A model generated the notes under the pieces. It saw only the letters and a list, made by a program, of their open reading frames with translations. It did no database searches and was not told where the DNA came from. Shown here piece by piece: positions 25,540-34,833 of a stretch of DNA of 51,628 nucleotides. The translations under genes were made by a program, and so were the position numbers. Numbering within the stretch: position 1 is the stretch's first letter; each line of letters opens with the position of its first letter. Source of the stretch: an uncultured Lachnospiraceae bacterium (GTDB lineage Bacteria; Bacillota; Clostridia; Lachnospirales; Lachnospiraceae); contig CANQHZ010000014.1 of the NCBI GenBank assembly GCA_947623805.1, positions 1 through 51,628 of the forward strand, written 5' to 3'.

Positions 25540-26481
25540 ATGAAAAAAATCCGCATAAAAACCGTCGTTTATCTATGTTTATTGGTGTTGGTATTAAGCC
25601 GTCCCGGTTCAACTTTTCAATACGCCTACAGCGGGCTTTACCAATGGGCGGTAAAAATGGTACCCACGCTTTTTCCTTTCATGATGATAAGCTCCATAAT
25701 GCTCTACAGCGGCATAGACATTGAACTCGGACGCATGGCAGGATTGGCACTCAAACGCATATACCATTACAGCGAATACGGTCTTTATGCAATATTTATA
25801 GGATTTTTGTGCGGCTTCCCCATGGGCGCAAAGGCAGTGAGCGAGCTGTACGAAAACGGTAAAATATCAAAAGCCGAGGCTCAATCATTGCTTGGTTTCT
25901 GTAACAATATAGGTCCAGCCTACTTTCTCGGCATAATACTGCCCATGCTCAGTGAATGCGGCTTTTCAAACAAGCTCATGTTTATCTTTGGAATGTATGG
26001 CATACCTGCGGTTTACGGCATCATTCTAAGCCGCATATATATTGCGAAAAATAAAGGCGGCCGTGCAGAGCCTAATCCTGTAAAAACCGCCACATTGCCC
26101 GCGCCCTCCCTGCCGTCAGTTCTAAAAAGAGCCTGTCTGGAAAATACACAGTCATTGATACTTCTGGGCGGATACATCACTTTCACAAACACATTTCGAG
26201 TATCGCTTGACTTTCTGCCACTTTCCCCGAGCGCAAAAGCCGTTATATCAAGCTTTATAGAAATCATCGGCGGAGTTCAGGCAGTGTATACGACTGATTT
26301 GACTAACAAAGTCAAGGTTCTCTGTATAATGACTGCACTTTGTTTCAGCGGAATTTCCTGCTTTTTACAAACAAGCTGTTTTCTGGAAAGCGCGAAACTT
26401 TCTATCTCAAATTATCTAAAACACAAGATAATAATAACTGCTATATCTGCCGCTTACTATACATTATGCATCTGTTATTGA
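25540..26481 (+). CDS. YlbJ-like nucleoside-recognition-domain integral membrane protein
   Basis: 313 residues with about eight hydrophobic segments. GFLCGFPMGAKAVSELYENGKISKAEAQSLLGFCNNIGPAYFLG is the hallmark motif of the sporulation membrane protein YlbJ and its relatives. In B. subtilis ylbJ follows rsmD (ylbH) and coaD (ylbI). The same neighbours occur here but with ylbJ inverted, which supports the assignment. It is shorter than B. subtilis YlbJ (about 400 residues). AAGGTC lies 7 nt before the ATG. It ends at a large inverted repeat. Confidence 0.8.
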   Translation: MKKIRIKTVVYLCLLVLVLSRPGSTFQYAYSGLYQWAVKMVPTLFPFMMISSIMLYSGIDIELGRMAGLALKRIYHYSEYGLYAIFIGFLCGFPMGAKAVSELYENGKISKAEAQSLLGFCNNIGPAYFLGIILPMLSECGFSNKLMFIFGMYGIPAVYGIILSRIYIAKNKGGRAEPNPVKTATLPAPSLPSVLKRACLENTQSLILLGGYITFTNTFRVSLDFLPLSPSAKAVISSFIEIIGGVQAVYTTDLTNKVKVLCIMTALCFSGISCFLQTSCFLESAKLSISNYLKHKIIITAISAAYYTLCICY

Positions 26482-26493
26482 GTAAAAAAGATA

Positions 26494-26590
26494 GGGCTGT
26501 CGCACTAAAGGACATAAGTGCAAGATATAGTATTATTTAATTCAGGTGCAATACCATATCTTGTATGCATAACCCTTGCTGCGACAGCCC
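26494..26590. terminator. 97-bp nested inverted repeat between convergent genes
   Basis: Outer perfect 11-bp arms GGGCTGTCGCA (26494-26504) and TGCGACAGCCC (26580-26590) enclose an inner 14-bp pair (26521-26534 with 26550-26563, 13 of 14 matching). On the minus strand the outer arm is followed by TATCTTTTTT, so it can end the coaD-side transcript. Its size and conserved-looking ends also resemble a small non-autonomous mobile element. Confidence 0.75.
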
Positions 26591-26601
26591 CATTATATGT
26601 T

Positions 26602-27195
26602 TTAAATGACTTCCAATTTACCTGAGCCATCATCGGCTGCCTGCTCCTCATCTGTAGCTGCCGGCACAAGCTCAGCTCTATTAGCTGACACTACACTGTC
26701 AATATCCCTCAGATGGCTTACCATCTCATTGTAATCTTTTGTCGTCAATTCGATTGTCTGATTGAGCAGATGCCCAAAATTTTCAAGCATATTGTCCATA
26801 TACTGTATAGCGGAAGACCTGACCGTATTTGCCTCAATCGTAGCACTGTCAAGTATTTCCTGCGCCTGTTTTGTCGCAAGCTCAACTATCTCGTTTGCCT
26901 GCACATATGCTTCCTGCATAATCTGATGCTCGCTTATAAGCTCCGTCGTCTGTTCGGCGACATTATCCAAAAGTTTCTGCGCCCTTTGCTTTGCATCATT
27001 GTAAATGGCTTCGCGGTTCTGGAGCATCTTAGCGCACTGCGTAACCTCCTCGGGTATCCTGTCCCTCAACTCGTTAAGCATCTCGATAAGTTCTTCTTTT
27101 CTTACCAAGATAACCTCCTCCGAGCGGAATTTGTATTTGCAGTTGTTTATGTATTCCTCGATTTCATCAATTACCTGCTCAATTTTGTTGTTCAT
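26602..27195 (-). CDS. coiled-coil protein (DivIVA / V-ATPase subunit E-like)
   Basis: 197 residues, almost entirely helical and charged, with heptad-like coiled coil from about 45 to 165 (QNREAIYNDAKQRAQKLL, QANEIVELATKQAQEILDSA) and an acidic tail. It has no signal peptide or membrane span. Related clostridial proteins beside coaD are annotated as DivIVA-like or ATPase-subunit-like, but no function is established. It lies 50 nt after coaD and ends just before the large inverted repeat. Confidence 0.75.
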   Translation of the reverse strand: MNNKIEQVIDEIEEYINNCKYKFRSEEVILVRKEELIEMLNELRDRIPEEVTQCAKMLQNREAIYNDAKQRAQKLLDNVAEQTTELISEHQIMQEAYVQANEIVELATKQAQEILDSATIEANTVRSSAIQYMDNMLENFGHLLNQTIELTTKDYNEMVSHLRDIDSVVSANRAELVPAATDEEQAADDGSGKLEVI

Positions 27196-27245
27196 TTATT
27201 AACTCCCATCTGCCTGCTTCAACAGGCGTACAATAAATAAATCCC

Positions 27246-27737
27246 TCAATCCATATTATTAAATTTCTCATATACCAGCTTTGCCACAAAATCAGGTACA
27301 CATTGAGAAATATCACCGTTGAACGCTGCTATTTCTTTCACACTCGACGAGCTTAGATAAGCATATTCAAGGCTTGTGGTCAAAAATACCGTGTCGAGCA
27401 TACCTTGTGAAAGCTTTCTGTTTGTCTGCGCTATCTGCAGCTCATATTCAAAATCCGTAATAGCCCGCAGCCCCCTCACGGAAATATGAATATCTTTTTC
27501 TCTTGCGTAGTCAATCAACAGACCGTTAAATGAATCAACCGTCACATTCGGCAAATCACGCGTAGCCTCTTTTAATATACTAACACGTTCTTCAACAGAA
27601 AACAATGAGTTCTTGGCTTTATTATTCAAAACACTCACAATAAGCCTGTCAAACATTTTAGATGCCCTCTTTATGACATCAAGATGTCCAAGCGTCATAG
27701 GGTCAAAGCTTCCAGGATAGATTGCGGCTTTATTCAT
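27246..27737 (-). CDS. coaD: phosphopantetheine adenylyltransferase
   Basis: Penultimate step of coenzyme A synthesis, 4'-phosphopantetheine + ATP to dephospho-CoA. 163 residues. The nucleotidyltransferase TxGH motif is [14 protein letters not shown] (Thr15, His18); [17 protein letters not shown] and YLSSSSVKE follow, the latter replacing the common ISSTxVR with Lys in place of Arg. The ATG at 27737 has GAGGG 5 nt upstream; the longer frame overlaps that site. It follows rsmD by 49 nt, the standard Firmicute order. Confidence 0.96.
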   Translation of the reverse strand: MNKAAIYPGSFDPMTLGHLDVIKRASKMFDRLIVSVLNNKAKNSLFSVEERVSILKEATRDLPNVTVDSFNGLLIDYAREKDIHISVRGLRAITDFEYELQIAQTNRKLSQGMLDTVFLTTSLEYAYLSSSSVKEIAAFNGDISQCVPDFVAKLVYEKFNNMD

Positions 27738-27786
27738 AAATACCCTCATTTCTCTTATCTATTTTATATTATTTTGAGAAAGCTTC

Positions 27787-28344
27787 CTAATTATCTGCGC
27801 TTTTCTTAATAAAAATATGCTTATTGGTCTTGTATTTTTTCTGCTTTATAATTTCAAATCCAAAATCGGGCGCATATTCCATATCGTTTCTAAGCGGCAC
27901 TTCAACAATAATAAGAGTATCCTCATTTATAAACGGCGCTTCTCTCAAAATCTCCAGCACACGTCTTTCGTATTCCTGATTGTACGGCGGGTCAAGAAAA
28001 ACTATATCCGCCGTATCCTTTATACTGCCTCTGATTGCCGAAAATACATCTTGTTTTAACGCCACAGCTTTCTCCCGCAAATGTGTGTGTTCAAGATTAT
28101 ACATGATACATTCAAACGCCTTATTGCTGTTTTCTACAAAATATGCCTTTGCCGCTCCCCGGCTAAGCGCCTCTATGCCTATGCCGCCGCTCCCTGCAAA
28201 CAAATCGACAAATACCGCCCCCGGCAAGTACGGCATAAGCATATTAAACAAAGTCTCCTTAATCCTGCCCGATGTAGGGCGCGTGTCATATCCATCCGGC
28301 GTCTTCAGCAAAAGCCTGCGTGCTGTTCCTGCAACTACTCTCAT
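27787..28344 (-). CDS. rsmD: 16S rRNA (guanine966-N2)-methyltransferase
   Basis: Methylates G966 in the small-subunit rRNA using SAM. 185 residues with the RsmD N-terminus MRVVAGTARR.L, TRPTSGRIKETLFN, the SAM loop DLFAGSGGIGIEALSRGA and the catalytic LDPPY. GGAGAGGCAG lies just before the ATG. It follows parC by 20 nt and precedes coaD. Confidence 0.96.
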   Translation of the reverse strand: MRVVAGTARRLLLKTPDGYDTRPTSGRIKETLFNMLMPYLPGAVFVDLFAGSGGIGIEALSRGAAKAYFVENSNKAFECIMYNLEHTHLREKAVALKQDVFSAIRGSIKDTADIVFLDPPYNQEYERRVLEILREAPFINEDTLIIVEVPLRNDMEYAPDFGFEIIKQKKYKTNKHIFIKKSADN

Positions 28345-28364
28345 TCTGCCTCTCCTTTTTCTTA

Positions 28365-30602
28365 TTATACTCTAGTCTTTGTCCCTTTTGCATCTCTTTT
28401 TGCAATTTTTATTTTACTTATTTCGATTTTTTTGTCTTTATAGCTTATCGTGCCCTCGTCCGACGGTTTACAGTAGTATACTTCCTCGACAAAATCATCT
28501 TTGCCAAGCTTCATACCGCGCACGCCTGCCGCCGTCTTTTTCAACTCCGAAATCTCGTCTATGCTAAAGCGCAGAAAGTATCCGTCCTTGCTGCGCAAAA
28601 TAATATGCTGCTGCTCATTCAGTACCTCAATGCTTATTACCTCATCGCCGTCATTAAGCTTTGTCGCCGCCACAGTACGCTTGGCGACATCAAACTCTCC
28701 GCCACTCACTATCTTGCACATGGACTGCTTTGTGACAAACAAAAGTCTGTAAAGATTCATCTCAGACTGGCTTGCTATCGCCACAATATCTTCATTTGCT
28801 GAATTATAATTGCTGATATTGTCTATCGGCAATCCTTTGTCCCTGAATTTGCCAAAAGGAACATCAGACACTTTCACGGTATGAAGTTGTCCCGTATTCG
28901 TAAAGACACATATCCTGCCCATACTGCGGCACTTCACCACATACTTAAACTCCGCGTCCGCCGCTTCCTTGTTGCGCTCATAAGTAGTCATATCTATCGT
29001 CTTGCAGTATCCGAATCTGTCCATAAGGAACATGATATCCATATCTTCGGGCTTTTTCTCCTCATACACAGCCTCCTGCGAATTTTCTATCACAGTGCGC
29101 CTCTTGCGTGAATATTCCTTTTTGAGTGCGTCCAAATCCTGAATAAGCACTTGCGCCATGGAATCACGTCTGTCAAGGATATCTTCATATTTGTATATAT
29201 TCGCGTTTGTCTGCTCATTCTCCTTTATGAGAGCGTCTATTTCCAATCCGATAAGCTTGTACAGCCTCATATCCAGTATAGCATTTGCCTGACGCTCTGT
29301 AAAGTTAAGCTGAGCCGCCATTATCGAAGATTCCTTTGAGCGGAACTTAATCCCCTCTGTATCACCACCTACAAGGCATTTCTTTACCGTTTCCCTATCT
29401 TTCGAGCCGCGGATTATCTCAATAATCAGGTCAATGATATTGCACGCACGTATCAAACCCTCCTGAATTTCACGCTTTTCCAACTCCTTGTTTAGAAGTG
29501 TAGTGTACTTCCGCGTAGCGACCTCATACTGAAAAGCCACATTTTTGGCGATAATATCCTTTAAACTTAACGTCTCGGGACGTCCATCGGAAATCGCAAT
29601 CATGTTTACGCCAAAAGTATCTTCAAGACGCGTCTTTTTAAATAAAAGGTTTTTGAAATTCTCTACGTCTGTATCTTTTTTCAGCTCTATGACGATGCGT
29701 ATGCCCTCTTTTGAGGACTGGTTGGAAATGTCTATTATCTCGGGCGCTTTTTTCTGTTCATAGAGCGCCGCCACGTCCTGCAAGAACTTACCGATATTTG
29801 CACCAATCATAGTGTACGGGATTTCACTTATTACAAGATTAAGCTTGCCACCCTTTGTCTTTTCGACCTCGACCTTACCGCGAAGCTTTAATTTGCCGAT
29901 ACCCGTCTCATATATGGACAAAAGCTCGTCCTTATTGCAGACAATACCGCCCGTCGGGAAATCCGGGCCCTTGACATACCGCATAAGCTCCTTTGTAGTG
30001 ATGTTTTCATTCATTATGTATGCCTTTGTAGCCTCAATCACCTCGCCGAGATTGTGAGGCGGTATGCTCGTCGCCATACCTACGGCTATGCCCTCAGAAC
30101 CGTTTACAAGTAAGTTCGGAAAACGGCTCGGCAAAACTGTAGGCTCTGTTTCGGTCTCATCAAAGTTTGGCTGAAAGTCAACCACGTCCTTGTCCAAATC
30201 GGCAAGCATCGCTTCCTGCGTGATTTTTTGCAGACGCGCCTCCGTATAACGCATTGCCGCCGCACCATCGCCCTCAATATTGCCAAAATTGCCGTGACCG
30301 TCTATAAGCGGTATTCCTTTCTTAAAATCCTGCGTAAGCACGACAAGCGCCTCATAGATAGAACTGTCGCCGTGAGGGTGATATTTACCCATAGTGTCGC
30401 CCACTATACGCGCACTCTTTCTGTACGGTCTGTCGTACCTGATTCCAAGCTCGTGCATATCATAAAGAGTACGCCTCTGCACGGGCTTTAAGCCGTCCCT
30501 TACATCAGGCAGCGCCCTCGCTATAATGACACTCATAGCATAGTCAATAAATGACTTCTGCATAGTGTCCGAATACTCAGTCTTAATAATCTTTTCTTCC
30601 AT
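28365..30602 (-). CDS. parC: DNA topoisomerase IV subunit A
   Basis: 745-residue DNA-cutting subunit that decatenates daughter chromosomes. The winged-helix region includes the quinolone-determining segment [13 protein letters not shown] (Ser80) and catalytic Tyr119 in [10 protein letters not shown] breakage-reunion core, coiled coil and a beta-pinwheel tail follow. I see no GyrA box (QRRGGKG) in the tail, so ParC rather than GyrA. It starts at the ATG at 30602 with AAGGAG 13 nt upstream, a longer spacing than usual. It lies 101 nt after parE. Confidence 0.9.
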   Translation of the reverse strand: MEEKIIKTEYSDTMQKSFIDYAMSVIIARALPDVRDGLKPVQRRTLYDMHELGIRYDRPYRKSARIVGDTMGKYHPHGDSSIYEALVVLTQDFKKGIPLIDGHGNFGNIEGDGAAAMRYTEARLQKITQEAMLADLDKDVVDFQPNFDETETEPTVLPSRFPNLLVNGSEGIAVGMATSIPPHNLGEVIEATKAYIMNENITTKELMRYVKGPDFPTGGIVCNKDELLSIYETGIGKLKLRGKVEVEKTKGGKLNLVISEIPYTMIGANIGKFLQDVAALYEQKKAPEIIDISNQSSKEGIRIVIELKKDTDVENFKNLLFKKTRLEDTFGVNMIAISDGRPETLSLKDIIAKNVAFQYEVATRKYTTLLNKELEKREIQEGLIRACNIIDLIIEIIRGSKDRETVKKCLVGGDTEGIKFRSKESSIMAAQLNFTERQANAILDMRLYKLIGLEIDALIKENEQTNANIYKYEDILDRRDSMAQVLIQDLDALKKEYSRKRRTVIENSQEAVYEEKKPEDMDIMFLMDRFGYCKTIDMTTYERNKEAADAEFKYVVKCRSMGRICVFTNTGQLHTVKVSDVPFGKFRDKGLPIDNISNYNSANEDIVAIASQSEMNLYRLLFVTKQSMCKIVSGGEFDVAKRTVAATKLNDGDEVISIEVLNEQQHIILRSKDGYFLRFSIDEISELKKTAAGVRGMKLGKDDFVEEVYYCKPSDEGTISYKDKKIEISKIKIAKRDAKGTKTRV

Positions 30603-30703
30603 AATCAGAATATTGCTCCTTGTCACAATCTACATTTCAAACCTGCTTCTGCTTGTATGCGTTATATGCCGCATTTTGTGTGTTTTAATGCACCTATTCC
30701 GCA

Positions 30704-32635
30704 TCATACATCAAGCTCCGCGTCCGTAGCGTGCTCGTAAATAAAATCCTTACGCGGCGCTACATCCGTACCCATAAGCATTTCCGTAATCTCCGACGCC
30801 ATTCTTGCATCTTCTATCTCAATCTGCTTTAAAATCCTCGTCGCGGGATTAAGCGTAGTCTCCCAGAGCTGCTCCGCATCCATCTCGCCAAGTCCCTTGT
30901 AGCGCTGCAGAGTAAACGCCCCCTTGTGCTTTTGGCGGTATTTCTCCAAAGCCTTGTCATCATAGAGGTATTCTTCCTTGCCCTTTGACGGCATAGCCTT
31001 ATAGAGAGGCGGCATGGCGAGATAAATATGCCCTTCATATATAAGCTCGGGCATAAACCGGTAAAACAGCGTAAGCAGCAGATTGCTGATATGAGAGCCG
31101 TCAACGTCGGCATCAGTCATAATCACTATCTTGTCATATCTAAGCTTCGTAATGTCAAAATCATTGCCATACCCTTCGGAAAATCCGCATCCAAAGGCAT
31201 TAATCATAGTCTTTATCTCGGCATTGGCAAGCACCTTGTCTATGCTCGCTTTCTCTACATTTAAAATCTTGCCCCTGATAGGCAAAATCGCCTGATAATT
31301 CCTGTCACGCGCCATCTTCGCGCTGCCGCCCGCCGAATCTCCCTCGACTATAAATATCTCACACTTGCCGTAATCCTTAGATTCGCAATTTGCAAGCTTA
31401 CCGTTTGAATCAAACGAAAACTTCTGCTTTGAGAGCATATTTGTCTTGGCTTTTTCCTCGGTCTTGCGAATTTTTGCCGCCTTTTCGGCACAGGCTATCA
31501 CATTTTTAAGTACCTCGACATTTCTGTCAAAGTATCTCGGCAGCTCATCCCCCGTGACCTTACTCACGGCTTTCGCAGCGTCTTGATTGTCAAGCTTAGT
31601 CTTTGTCTGCCCCTCAAAACGCGGCTCCGGATGCTTTATCGACACCACGGCCGTCATACCGTTTCTGACATCCGCTCCAGTGAAGTTTACATCTTTTTCC
31701 TTTAAAATATTAAGCTCACGGGCATAATTGTTGATGATATTCGTAAACATCGTCTTAAAGCCCGTAAGATGCGTACCTCCCTCGGCGTTGTATATGTTGT
31801 TGCAAAAGCCCAGCACATTTTCATGGAACTCATTTACATACTGAAAAGCACACTCTATAGTTATGCCCTCGCTTTCCCCTGTAAAGTAAATGATATCATG
31901 CACTGCCTCTTTGTTTTTGTTTAAATCCTTTATGTAGCCTACAATGCCGTCAGGCTCCGTATATGTGATTTTTTCAGGAATGTCGCCGCGCTTATCCTCA
32001 AATATAATTGTAAGCTTGGGATTTAGGTACGCCGTCTCGTGGAGCCTGCTTTTTACCTCGTCAGCCTTAAACCAAGTCTTGTCAAAGATAGTCGGGTCGG
32101 GCGTAAAATTTATTGTCGTGCCGGTCTCTTTTGTCTTGCCTATCACTGGAAGAAGACCGTCAACGAGGTCTATCACGGGATTGCCGTATTCATACTTGTC
32201 CTGATGAATGAAACCGCCACTCTTGACCGTAACAGTCATCTGCGTGGAAAGCGCATTTACCACTGATGAACCCACACCGTGAAGTCCTCCGCTTGTCTTG
32301 TAGGCATTGTTGTCAAATTTACCGCCCGCGTGAAGCGTCGTGAAAACTATTCTTTCGGCGCTAACGCCCTTTTCATGCATTCCGACAGGAATACCACGCC
32401 CATTGTCCGATACCGTAGCCGAACCATCCGCCTCAAGAGTGACACAAATCTGCGTACACGCTCCCGCCAGATGCTCGTCAACCGAATTGTCCACTATCTC
32501 ATATATAAGATGGTTCAAACCCTTTGTGGATACACTTCCTATATACATACCCGGTCTTTTTCTGACCGCCTCAAGACCCTCCAAAACCGTAATGCTTGAT
32601 GCGTCATATATATTTTTTTCCGCCTTATCAGCCAT
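30704..32635 (-). CDS. parE: DNA topoisomerase IV subunit B
   Basis: 643-residue ATPase subunit. GHKL motifs are YEIVDNSVDEHLAG (Glu46, Asn50), DNGRGIPVG and GGLHGVGSSVVNALS. The TOPRIM motifs are VEGDSAGGSAK, LPIRGKILNVEKA and MTDADVDGSHI. The length and the parE-parC pairing support topoisomerase IV. The ATG at 32635 is preceded by AGAAAGGT; the longer frame is not needed. Its promoter lies at 32717-32744. Confidence 0.92.
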   Translation of the reverse strand: MADKAEKNIYDASSITVLEGLEAVRKRPGMYIGSVSTKGLNHLIYEIVDNSVDEHLAGACTQICVTLEADGSATVSDNGRGIPVGMHEKGVSAERIVFTTLHAGGKFDNNAYKTSGGLHGVGSSVVNALSTQMTVTVKSGGFIHQDKYEYGNPVIDLVDGLLPVIGKTKETGTTINFTPDPTIFDKTWFKADEVKSRLHETAYLNPKLTIIFEDKRGDIPEKITYTEPDGIVGYIKDLNKNKEAVHDIIYFTGESEGITIECAFQYVNEFHENVLGFCNNIYNAEGGTHLTGFKTMFTNIINNYARELNILKEKDVNFTGADVRNGMTAVVSIKHPEPRFEGQTKTKLDNQDAAKAVSKVTGDELPRYFDRNVEVLKNVIACAEKAAKIRKTEEKAKTNMLSKQKFSFDSNGKLANCESKDYGKCEIFIVEGDSAGGSAKMARDRNYQAILPIRGKILNVEKASIDKVLANAEIKTMINAFGCGFSEGYGNDFDITKLRYDKIVIMTDADVDGSHISNLLLTLFYRFMPELIYEGHIYLAMPPLYKAMPSKGKEEYLYDDKALEKYRQKHKGAFTLQRYKGLGEMDAEQLWETTLNPATRILKQIEIEDARMASEITEMLMGTDVAPRKDFIYEHATDAELDV

Positions 32636-32716
32636 TAAATTACCATACCTTTCTAAAACTTTTAAAAATAATCCGCTTAAATCCATACATACAAGCAGTC
32701 AATATAAACCTATCAT

Positions 32717-32744
32717 ATTATAGCACAAGTTTTCAACATTGCAA
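32717..32744 (-). promoter_or_regulatory. sigma-A promoter for parE-parC
   Basis: Minus-strand TTGCAA (32739-32744) and TATAAT (32717-32722) are separated by 16 bp, about 80 nt before the parE ATG. Confidence 0.7.
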
Positions 32745-32830
32745 ACACTTTTCATAATTTTATCAAACATATGTTTTTTGTGCAGTTTGTATAAAATATT
32801 CGTTTTTATGCATTTATTTTAGTACAGCCA

Positions 32831-32859
32831 TTGCAAATAAAAAAAAGTTTGTATACAAT
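32831..32859 (+). promoter_or_regulatory. candidate sigma-A promoter for pta
   Basis: TTGCAA (32831-32836) and TACAAT (32854-32859) are separated by 17 bp, about 87 nt before the pta ATG. The 10-bp palindrome TTGTATACAA covers the -10 region. The remaining part of 32636-32945 holds the divergent parE promoter, the cre site and an AAACATATGTTT palindrome. Confidence 0.6.
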
Positions 32860-32871
32860 AGTATTAGACAA

Positions 32872-32885
32872 TGTAAACGCTTTCA
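32872..32885. promoter_or_regulatory. catabolite-responsive element (cre) for CcpA
   Basis: TGTAAACGCTTTCA fits the Firmicute cre consensus TGWNANCGNTNWCA at every fixed position. It begins about 12 nt after the -10 box of the candidate pta promoter, around the expected transcription start. That position usually means repression by road-block, although B. subtilis pta is activated from an upstream cre. A second possible promoter downstream (TAGACA to TATCAT) would put the cre in the spacer. Confidence 0.8.
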
Positions 32886-32945
32886 TGATATCATCTTCAT
32901 GGTAAAACATTGAAACTATCTTAAAGAAAAGGAAGGATTTTAACT

Positions 32946-33929
32946 ATGTATGGATTTGGTACAATGATTGAACAGCTAAAGAAAAACCCCAAGACAATCG
33001 TATTTACAGAGGGTACTGACCCTCGTATTCTTGAGGCAGCTTCGCGTCTCCTTGCAGGTAATTTCTTAAAGCCAATTCTCGTAGGCAACGAGGAAGATGT
33101 ATTAAAGGCAGCAGAGGACGCAGGCTACAATATCCGCGGCGCGCAGGTTATCGACAGCAATCACTATGACCGTTTTGACGAGATGGTTGACAAATTCTGC
33201 GAGCTCAGAAAAAGCAAAGGCATGACGCCCGAGGAGGCTCGTAAAATTCTTGCGCAGCCAAATTACTTTGGCACTATGCTTGTTCAGATGGGTGTTGCGG
33301 ATTCGCTTCTTGGCGGCGCTACATACTCTACTGCCGACACTGTCCGTCCTGCATTACAGATTATAAAGACGAAACCCGGCCATAGCATTGTATCCTCTTG
33401 CTTTATCCTTGTACGTCCCAGCGCTACAGGCGAAAACGAAGTGCTTGCAATGGGTGACTGCGCTATCAATATCAACCCTTCTGAGGACGAGCTTGTTGAA
33501 ATTGCAGCAGAAACAATCGAGTGCGCAAAAATTTTCGGCGTAGACCCCAAGGTTGCATTTCTTAGCTACTCTACTCTTGGCTCAGGCAAGGGTCCCGAAG
33601 TTGAGAAGATGAGAAATGCCGCAAACAAGGCAAAGGCTCAAATTCCTGGCGTGCCTATCGAGGGAGAATTACAGTTTGATGCAGCGGTTTCTCCTCGTGT
33701 AGCGCGTACAAAATGCCCTGGCTCAGAGGTTGCAGGTCATGCCAATACATTTATCTTCCCTGACATCAATTCAGGAAACCTTGGCTACAAGATTGCGCAG
33801 AGAATGGGTAATTTCGAGGCATACGGTCCTATCCTTCTTGGCCTGAACGCTCCGATTAACGACCTTTCACGCGGCTGCAACGCTATCGAAGTTTATTCAA
33901 TGGCTATCATTACGGCTGCTTTGGTGTAG
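32946..33929 (+). CDS. pta: phosphate acetyltransferase
   Basis: Converts acetyl-CoA and phosphate to acetyl phosphate, the first step of acetate production. 327 residues, the compact single-domain Pta form. Typical segments are FTEGTDPRILEAA, the active-site region GGATYSTADTVRPALQII, SYSTLGSGKGPEVEKM, EGELQFDAAVSP and FIFPDINSGNLGYKI. GGAAGGATTT precedes the ATG. It is monocistronic, with its own promoter region, a cre site and a strong terminator. The usual partner ackA is not in the window. Confidence 0.97.
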   Translation: MYGFGTMIEQLKKNPKTIVFTEGTDPRILEAASRLLAGNFLKPILVGNEEDVLKAAEDAGYNIRGAQVIDSNHYDRFDEMVDKFCELRKSKGMTPEEARKILAQPNYFGTMLVQMGVADSLLGGATYSTADTVRPALQIIKTKPGHSIVSSCFILVRPSATGENEVLAMGDCAININPSEDELVEIAAETIECAKIFGVDPKVAFLSYSTLGSGKGPEVEKMRNAANKAKAQIPGVPIEGELQFDAAVSPRVARTKCPGSEVAGHANTFIFPDINSGNLGYKIAQRMGNFEAYGPILLGLNAPINDLSRGCNAIEVYSMAIITAALV

Positions 33930-33948
33930 TTTTATAGATGGCAAAATA

Positions 33949-33980
33949 AAAACCACAGGTTGTCAAAAGCCTGTGGTTTT
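33949..33980. terminator. bidirectional intrinsic terminator after pta
   Basis: Perfect 11-bp arms AAAACCACAGG (33949-33959) and CCTGTGGTTTT (33970-33980) with a 10-nt loop, and T/A tails on both sides between convergent pta and the cytidylate-kinase-like gene. Confidence 0.93.
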
Positions 33981-34012
33981 ATTTTTTATTGATGTTTTTA
34001 TTAAATCAAAGC

Positions 34013-34642
34013 CTATTTTGAACCCCTTGCCTCAAAATCTTCTATATACTGCACGATAAGCTTTACAGTGCCGTCAATGCCTAATATACTACTATTGATT
34101 GACAAATCATAGCTCTCAGCGCGTCCCCACTTCTTTGTCGAATAATAATTGTAATAGCTCTGTCTCTGTCTGTCTTTTTTTACCATCATTTCCTTGGCCT
34201 TATCCTCACTGATGTCATACTTTTCCATGATGCGCTTAACCTTGCTCTCCTCATTTGCGTGGATAAAGATATGCAGGCAATTCTTATACTCCTGAAGCGC
34301 ATAGTCGGCACAACGACCTACTATAACACACGGCTCTTCCTCCGCAATCTTCTTGATAGTGTCAAACTGCGCCATAAATACCTTGTGGCTTATCGGCATA
34401 TCGACAAACGATGATGAGTTATAGCCGAAAGTATATGTATCCATAACCAAATTGTAAAGGAAAGAATTCGTCGGTCTTTCATCGTGGTTTCTTAGCATCT
34501 CCTCGCAAAATCCACTCTCCTTTGCCGCGCGTGTCAAAAGCTCCTTATCAAAGTATTTGATACCATAATGCGCCGCAAGCTTCTCACCTATCTCATGTCC
34601 GCCTGAACCAAACTGTCTTCCTATAGTAATTATTGTATTCAT
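34013..34642 (-). CDS. cytidylate kinase-like family protein
   Basis: 209 residues of the PF13189 family found in many Clostridia. P-loop GRQFGSGGHEIG (8-19), then KYFDKELLTRAA, CVIVGRCADYAL, an Arg/Lys-rich lid (KVKRIMEKYDISEDKAKEM, KKDRQRQSYYNYY) and WGRAESYDLSINSS. It probably phosphorylates a nucleotide or related small molecule, but is distinct from canonical Cmk, and the substrate is not known. The ATG at 34642 has GGAGG 6 nt upstream. It appears to be a single gene. Confidence 0.87.
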   Translation of the reverse strand: MNTIITIGRQFGSGGHEIGEKLAAHYGIKYFDKELLTRAAKESGFCEEMLRNHDERPTNSFLYNLVMDTYTFGYNSSSFVDMPISHKVFMAQFDTIKKIAEEEPCVIVGRCADYALQEYKNCLHIFIHANEESKVKRIMEKYDISEDKAKEMMVKKDRQRQSYYNYYSTKKWGRAESYDLSINSSILGIDGTVKLIVQYIEDFEARGSK

Positions 34643-34777
34643 ATAAATCCTCCATTCCTGATGAACCCGCAAATGCCATAATACGCAAAGCAAGCTGTCA
34701 AAATCTCACAACACAATAAGCCACTGAAATAACCGCGCCTAATCATGCCATCCATATCAACATTTGATTATATGTAT

Positions 34778-34806
34778 ATTATACTAGACCATGTGCAAAA
34801 TTTCAA
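34778..34806 (-). promoter_or_regulatory. sigma-A promoter for the cytidylate-kinase-like gene
   Basis: Minus-strand TTGAAA (34801-34806) and TATAAT (34778-34783) with exact 17-bp spacing. The leader to the ATG is about 130 nt and shows no riboswitch I recognise. Confidence 0.75.
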
Positions 34807-34833
34807 CAGTTTAATGCTTTTCCCTGACTTTAC

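Noticed and set aside
28365-32635. Annotation of the type II topoisomerase pair as gyrA/gyrB
   Set aside because: No GyrA box in the C-terminal tail, and the compact parE-parC arrangement fits topoisomerase IV better; some doubt remains without a phylogeny.
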